In this document: in pieces, positions 62,296 to 64,000 of the stretch
Numbering within the stretch: position 1 is the stretch's first letter
Layout of the letters: each line of letters opens with the position of its first letter
Assembly (NCBI GenBank): GCA_002709955.1
Contig: PAQY01000012.1
Span: forward strand, 207,756-271,755
Source of the DNA: Rhodospirillaceae bacterium
GTDB taxonomy: Bacteria; Pseudomonadota; Alphaproteobacteria; UBA8366; Aestuariispiraceae
Direction of reading: 5' to 3'
Length of the DNA: 64,000 nucleotides
Position numbers and translations under genes: made by a program
Notes under the pieces: generated by a model
What the model saw: only the letters and a program-made list of their open reading frames with translations
The model's database searches: none
What the model was told of the DNA's origin: nothing

Positions 62296-62386
62296 AGAGC
62301 CTTCGCAAGCGACCTTGTTTGCGACGACGTATTTGCTGTAACGGCAAGGGGGTAAGAGTATCATGTGTGAGCGCATGATACTCTAG
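62296..62386. repeat. Dispersed hairpin-bearing repeat, copy B, after hcp
   Basis: This copy has GTTTGCGACGACGTATTT and, at 62355-62384, an 11-bp perfect stem AGAGTATCATG / CATGATACTCT with an 8-base loop. It is the reverse-complement relative of 15216-15316. Here it lies inside an operon. It could act as a partial terminator that keeps hcp transcripts more abundant than those of the genes after it. Confidence 0.75.
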
Positions 62387-62413
62387 GCGATCAGGCACAG
62401 ATGGGACTGGGTA

Positions 62414-63001
62414 ATGGGCGCTGCCTTAAATGAAAATGTCGAATGGACAAACGTTCCAGCGAATGTGCGCAGAACCTTCAAGGGAAAGAAGGCGCGGCGT
62501 ATCCTGTTGAAGGCGAACACCACTGTTTTCACCCTGTCCAAACACGCGAATTTCCATCACGGCGCACAGTATGGCGTGCCGGTACTGTGGTCTCCGTATA
62601 AGCCGTTGAAGTCTGACCCAGGCTATGATGCGCGCGACAAGCTGGCATCGGCGTCAGGTGGTGGTCGGTCGCGCCGCGATGTCTTCAGGGGCATATCGGC
62701 CTATTCCGGATCGAAGGTCGGGGATCGCTATGCCGTTGCCGTGAAATTGCAGGTGCCGGTCTGGGGTTTCATCGGTGAAATTGAACCTGTTGGCCTGGGC
62801 GCCACTTCGATCAAGCAGTCTGGTTCCATGGGCGCATCCTTGCCTTCGGGTCTGATGTCTTTTGGTGCAGTAGGCGGTGCCTCATCCAACACATCCAGAA
62901 ATTCAGCCGCTGCGCAAAGCTTCCTTCAAATATACATTCCGGGCCTTGATCCGGGGGTGTCGATGAAGCGCATTAAAGCGCACGACCTTATCGTAGCCTG
63001 A
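62414..63001 (+). CDS. Unknown T6SS-linked protein between hcp and tssE
   Basis: The 195-residue protein is basic and has no signal or membrane helix. The N-terminal 125 residues look globular, with 'ILLKANTTVFTLSKH', 'YGVPVLWSPYKPLKSDPGYDARDKLASA' and 'DRYAVAVKLQVPVWGFIGEI'. A Ser/Gly-rich linker ('SSNTSRNSAAAQ') leads to the ending 'IYIPGLDPGVSMKRIKAHDLIVA'. It does not match the T6SS subunits I know, including TagJ and TssE. Position suggests an Hcp-linked cargo, an adaptor or an accessory baseplate part. A toxin fold cannot be read off with confidence. Confidence 0.8.
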   Translation: MGAALNENVEWTNVPANVRRTFKGKKARRILLKANTTVFTLSKHANFHHGAQYGVPVLWSPYKPLKSDPGYDARDKLASASGGGRSRRDVFRGISAYSGSKVGDRYAVAVKLQVPVWGFIGEIEPVGLGATSIKQSGSMGASLPSGLMSFGAVGGASSNTSRNSAAAQSFLQIYIPGLDPGVSMKRIKAHDLIVA

Positions 63002-63021
63002 CGTCTGGAAAGGGGGAGAGC

Positions 63022-63495
63022 ATGCGATCCCTCCGCACGAAAAAGGGGGCTTTGGCCCCGCTGTTTGATCGTCTGACAGACGACGATCCGGGTGTTCCGA
63101 ATGAACCAGTGCCCCGGCGGTATCTTGACCTGGATGGGCTTGTTGACTCGGTGCGCGGTGAAATCCACACCCTGTTGAACACGCGCTGTGGATGGAGCGA
63201 ATCCGAAATAGATTATGATAATCGGGGCGTACCGGATTATGGCCTGATCGATCTGGCCCATCTGTTTACCGCAAATCCACGGGATCGCGATAAGGTTGCG
63301 CGTCATGTGGCCCGCACCATTGCCGCCTATGAACCCAGGATGACCCGTGTGAATGTTGTTGTTGAATCCATTCAAAAGGAAACCGGCCAACTGAGCCTGC
63401 GCATCGAAGGGGGGGTGAAATTCGCCGATGTGATCGAACCGATTTCCTTCCCCTTGAAGATCGATGGCGGTGGGCATGACGGGAGTGGGTATTGA
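63022..63495 (+). CDS. tssE: T6SS baseplate protein TssE (gp25-like)
   Basis: The 157-residue protein has the gp25/TssE layout: 'APLFDRLTDDDPG', 'LDGLVDSVRGEIHTLLNTRCG', 'VPDYGLIDL' and 'IAAYEPRMTRVNVVVES'. It starts the sheath at the baseplate. Its stop overlaps the tssF start (TGATG), which shows coupling. It begins 20 bases after the unknown gene, with GGGGGAG upstream. Confidence 0.95.
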   Translation: MRSLRTKKGALAPLFDRLTDDDPGVPNEPVPRRYLDLDGLVDSVRGEIHTLLNTRCGWSESEIDYDNRGVPDYGLIDLAHLFTANPRDRDKVARHVARTIAAYEPRMTRVNVVVESIQKETGQLSLRIEGGVKFADVIEPISFPLKIDGGGHDGSGY

Positions 63496-64000
63496 TGGCT
63501 GGTAAGTCCACACGCGATGCCCTGTTAGGGCATTATCAGCGGGAATTGGGATATCTGCGCCGCATGGGCAATGCCTTTGCTGAGACCTATCCCAAGATTG
63601 CCGGTCGATTGGAATTTGGTGGCTCTGAATCCGCTGACCCCCATGTTGAGCGCTTGATTGAGAGTTTCGCGTTTCTGACCGGACGCATTCAGCAGAATAT
63701 CGATGCCGAATTTCCACAGATCCCTCAGGCCTTGTTGGGCATTCTGTATCCGCAATTTGTTGATCCGATCCCTTCCATGACCATCGCGCGTTTCAATGTC
63801 GATAGCGCGCGGGGCAAGATGACCAGCGGCTATCATGTGCCCAAGGGCAGTGATCTGTATGCGACCGCCCCAAATGGGATGAGCTGCCGTTTCAGATCGG
63901 TGTATCCGGTCGATCTGTGGCCCATTTCTGTCACTCAGGCAGGGATAGAATCAACAGATCGTTATGATTTTCTGGATGCGCAGACGGATGTGAATGCCGT
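63495..64000 (+). CDS. tssF: T6SS baseplate protein TssF, N-terminal fragment
   Basis: The frame is open from ATG 63495 to the window end (about 168 residues). It reads 'LGHYQRELGYLRRMGNAFAE' and 'YPKIAGRLEFGGSESADPHVERLIESFAFLTGRIQQNIDAEFPQI', then 'LLGILYPQFVDPIPSMTIARF', the standard TssF N-terminus. TssF and TssG form the baseplate wedge. The start overlaps the tssE stop by one base (TGATG). Its missing end and probably tssG and tssH lie beyond the window. Confidence 0.96.
   Translation, partial: MAGKSTRDALLGHYQRELGYLRRMGNAFAETYPKIAGRLEFGGSESADPHVERLIESFAFLTGRIQQNIDAEFPQIPQALLGILYPQFVDPIPSMTIARFNVDSARGKMTSGYHVPKGSDLYATAPNGMSCRFRSVYPVDLWPISVTQAGIESTDRYDFLDAQTDVNA

Noticed and set aside
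60194-62398. Very long open frame (about 730 codons) antisense to tssC and hcp
   Set aside because: It lies opposite two well-supported T6SS genes, has low-complexity His/Arg/Gln-rich composition and no recognisable domain. It is explained by the codon bias of the real strand.

Overview
The window comes from an alphaproteobacterium with moderate-to-high GC. Class-level evidence is the syntenic block rpoZ - rel/spoT - DUF2062 - acpS - lepB - rnc - era - trmJ, a TrcR/DUF1013 cell-cycle regulator, a phasin and an encapsulated-ferritin homologue close to the Rhodospirillum type. A Rhodospirillales-like marine or soil heterotroph fits, but genus cannot be fixed from sequence reading alone. No rRNA, tRNA, CRISPR, transposase or prophage was found.

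Left end (1-15.2 kb): most of a type VI secretion system (T6SS) on the + strand. It runs from the clpV/tssH 3' end through vgrG, a YwqK/MORN-type protein, an ethylene-receptor-like histidine kinase broken by one missing base, PAAR, a SPOR-domain membrane protein and a TssJ-like lipoprotein to tssK, tssL, tssM and tssA. Right end (58.7-64 kb): the other half, tssB, tssC, hcp, an unknown gene, tssE and the start of tssF, preceded by two tandem paralogous small genes on the opposite strand. Every core subunit except tssG is represented, and the two ends fit together as one canonical order (B C hcp E F - G H - vgrG - J K L M A).

15.3-29 kb: conserved housekeeping genes. They cover agmatinase-type ureohydrolase, tRNA methylation (trmJ), ribosome assembly (era, rnc), secretion (lepB), ACP activation, stringent response and RNA polymerase omega. 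They continue with an NYN nuclease, a family 5 uracil-DNA glycosylase, an MTA phosphorylase, a TrmN6-type methyltransferase, DUF2007 and a membrane class III cyclase. A seven-copy 34-35 bp tandem hairpin repeat sits between mtnP and the methyltransferase.

29-45.6 kb: accessory metabolism. It holds an EctD-like dioxygenase with a class II aldolase, a nucleoside deoxyribosyltransferase, cysQ, a solitary form II CoxL-like molybdoenzyme and the three-gene AmmeMemoRadiSam set. Next come three cytochromes c around an FAD/GcvT dehydrogenase of the dimethylglycine/sarcosine dehydrogenase type, and a second PhyH dioxygenase. A YqjD/YqjE-like pair, an orphan EncFtn without an encapsulin shell gene, and a fasciclin protein close the segment.

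45.7-58.7 kb: an overlapping amino-acid operon (threonine-dehydratase-like, PLP decarboxylase, PhzF, GNAT), then DUF1127 divergent from a MocR regulator with two strong palindromes between them. After these come a SohB/SppA-type S49 peptidase, a zinc-ribbon microprotein, TrcR, a phasin, an Anbu proteasome-like hydrolase, a lipoprotein, a SPOR-fused D,D-carboxypeptidase, a DHCW cupin and a GNAT.

The most unusual content is the ethylene-binding kinase inside the T6SS locus, the unknown gene between hcp and tssE, the paired small genes beside tssB, the shell-less EncFtn, and the hairpin repeat families.
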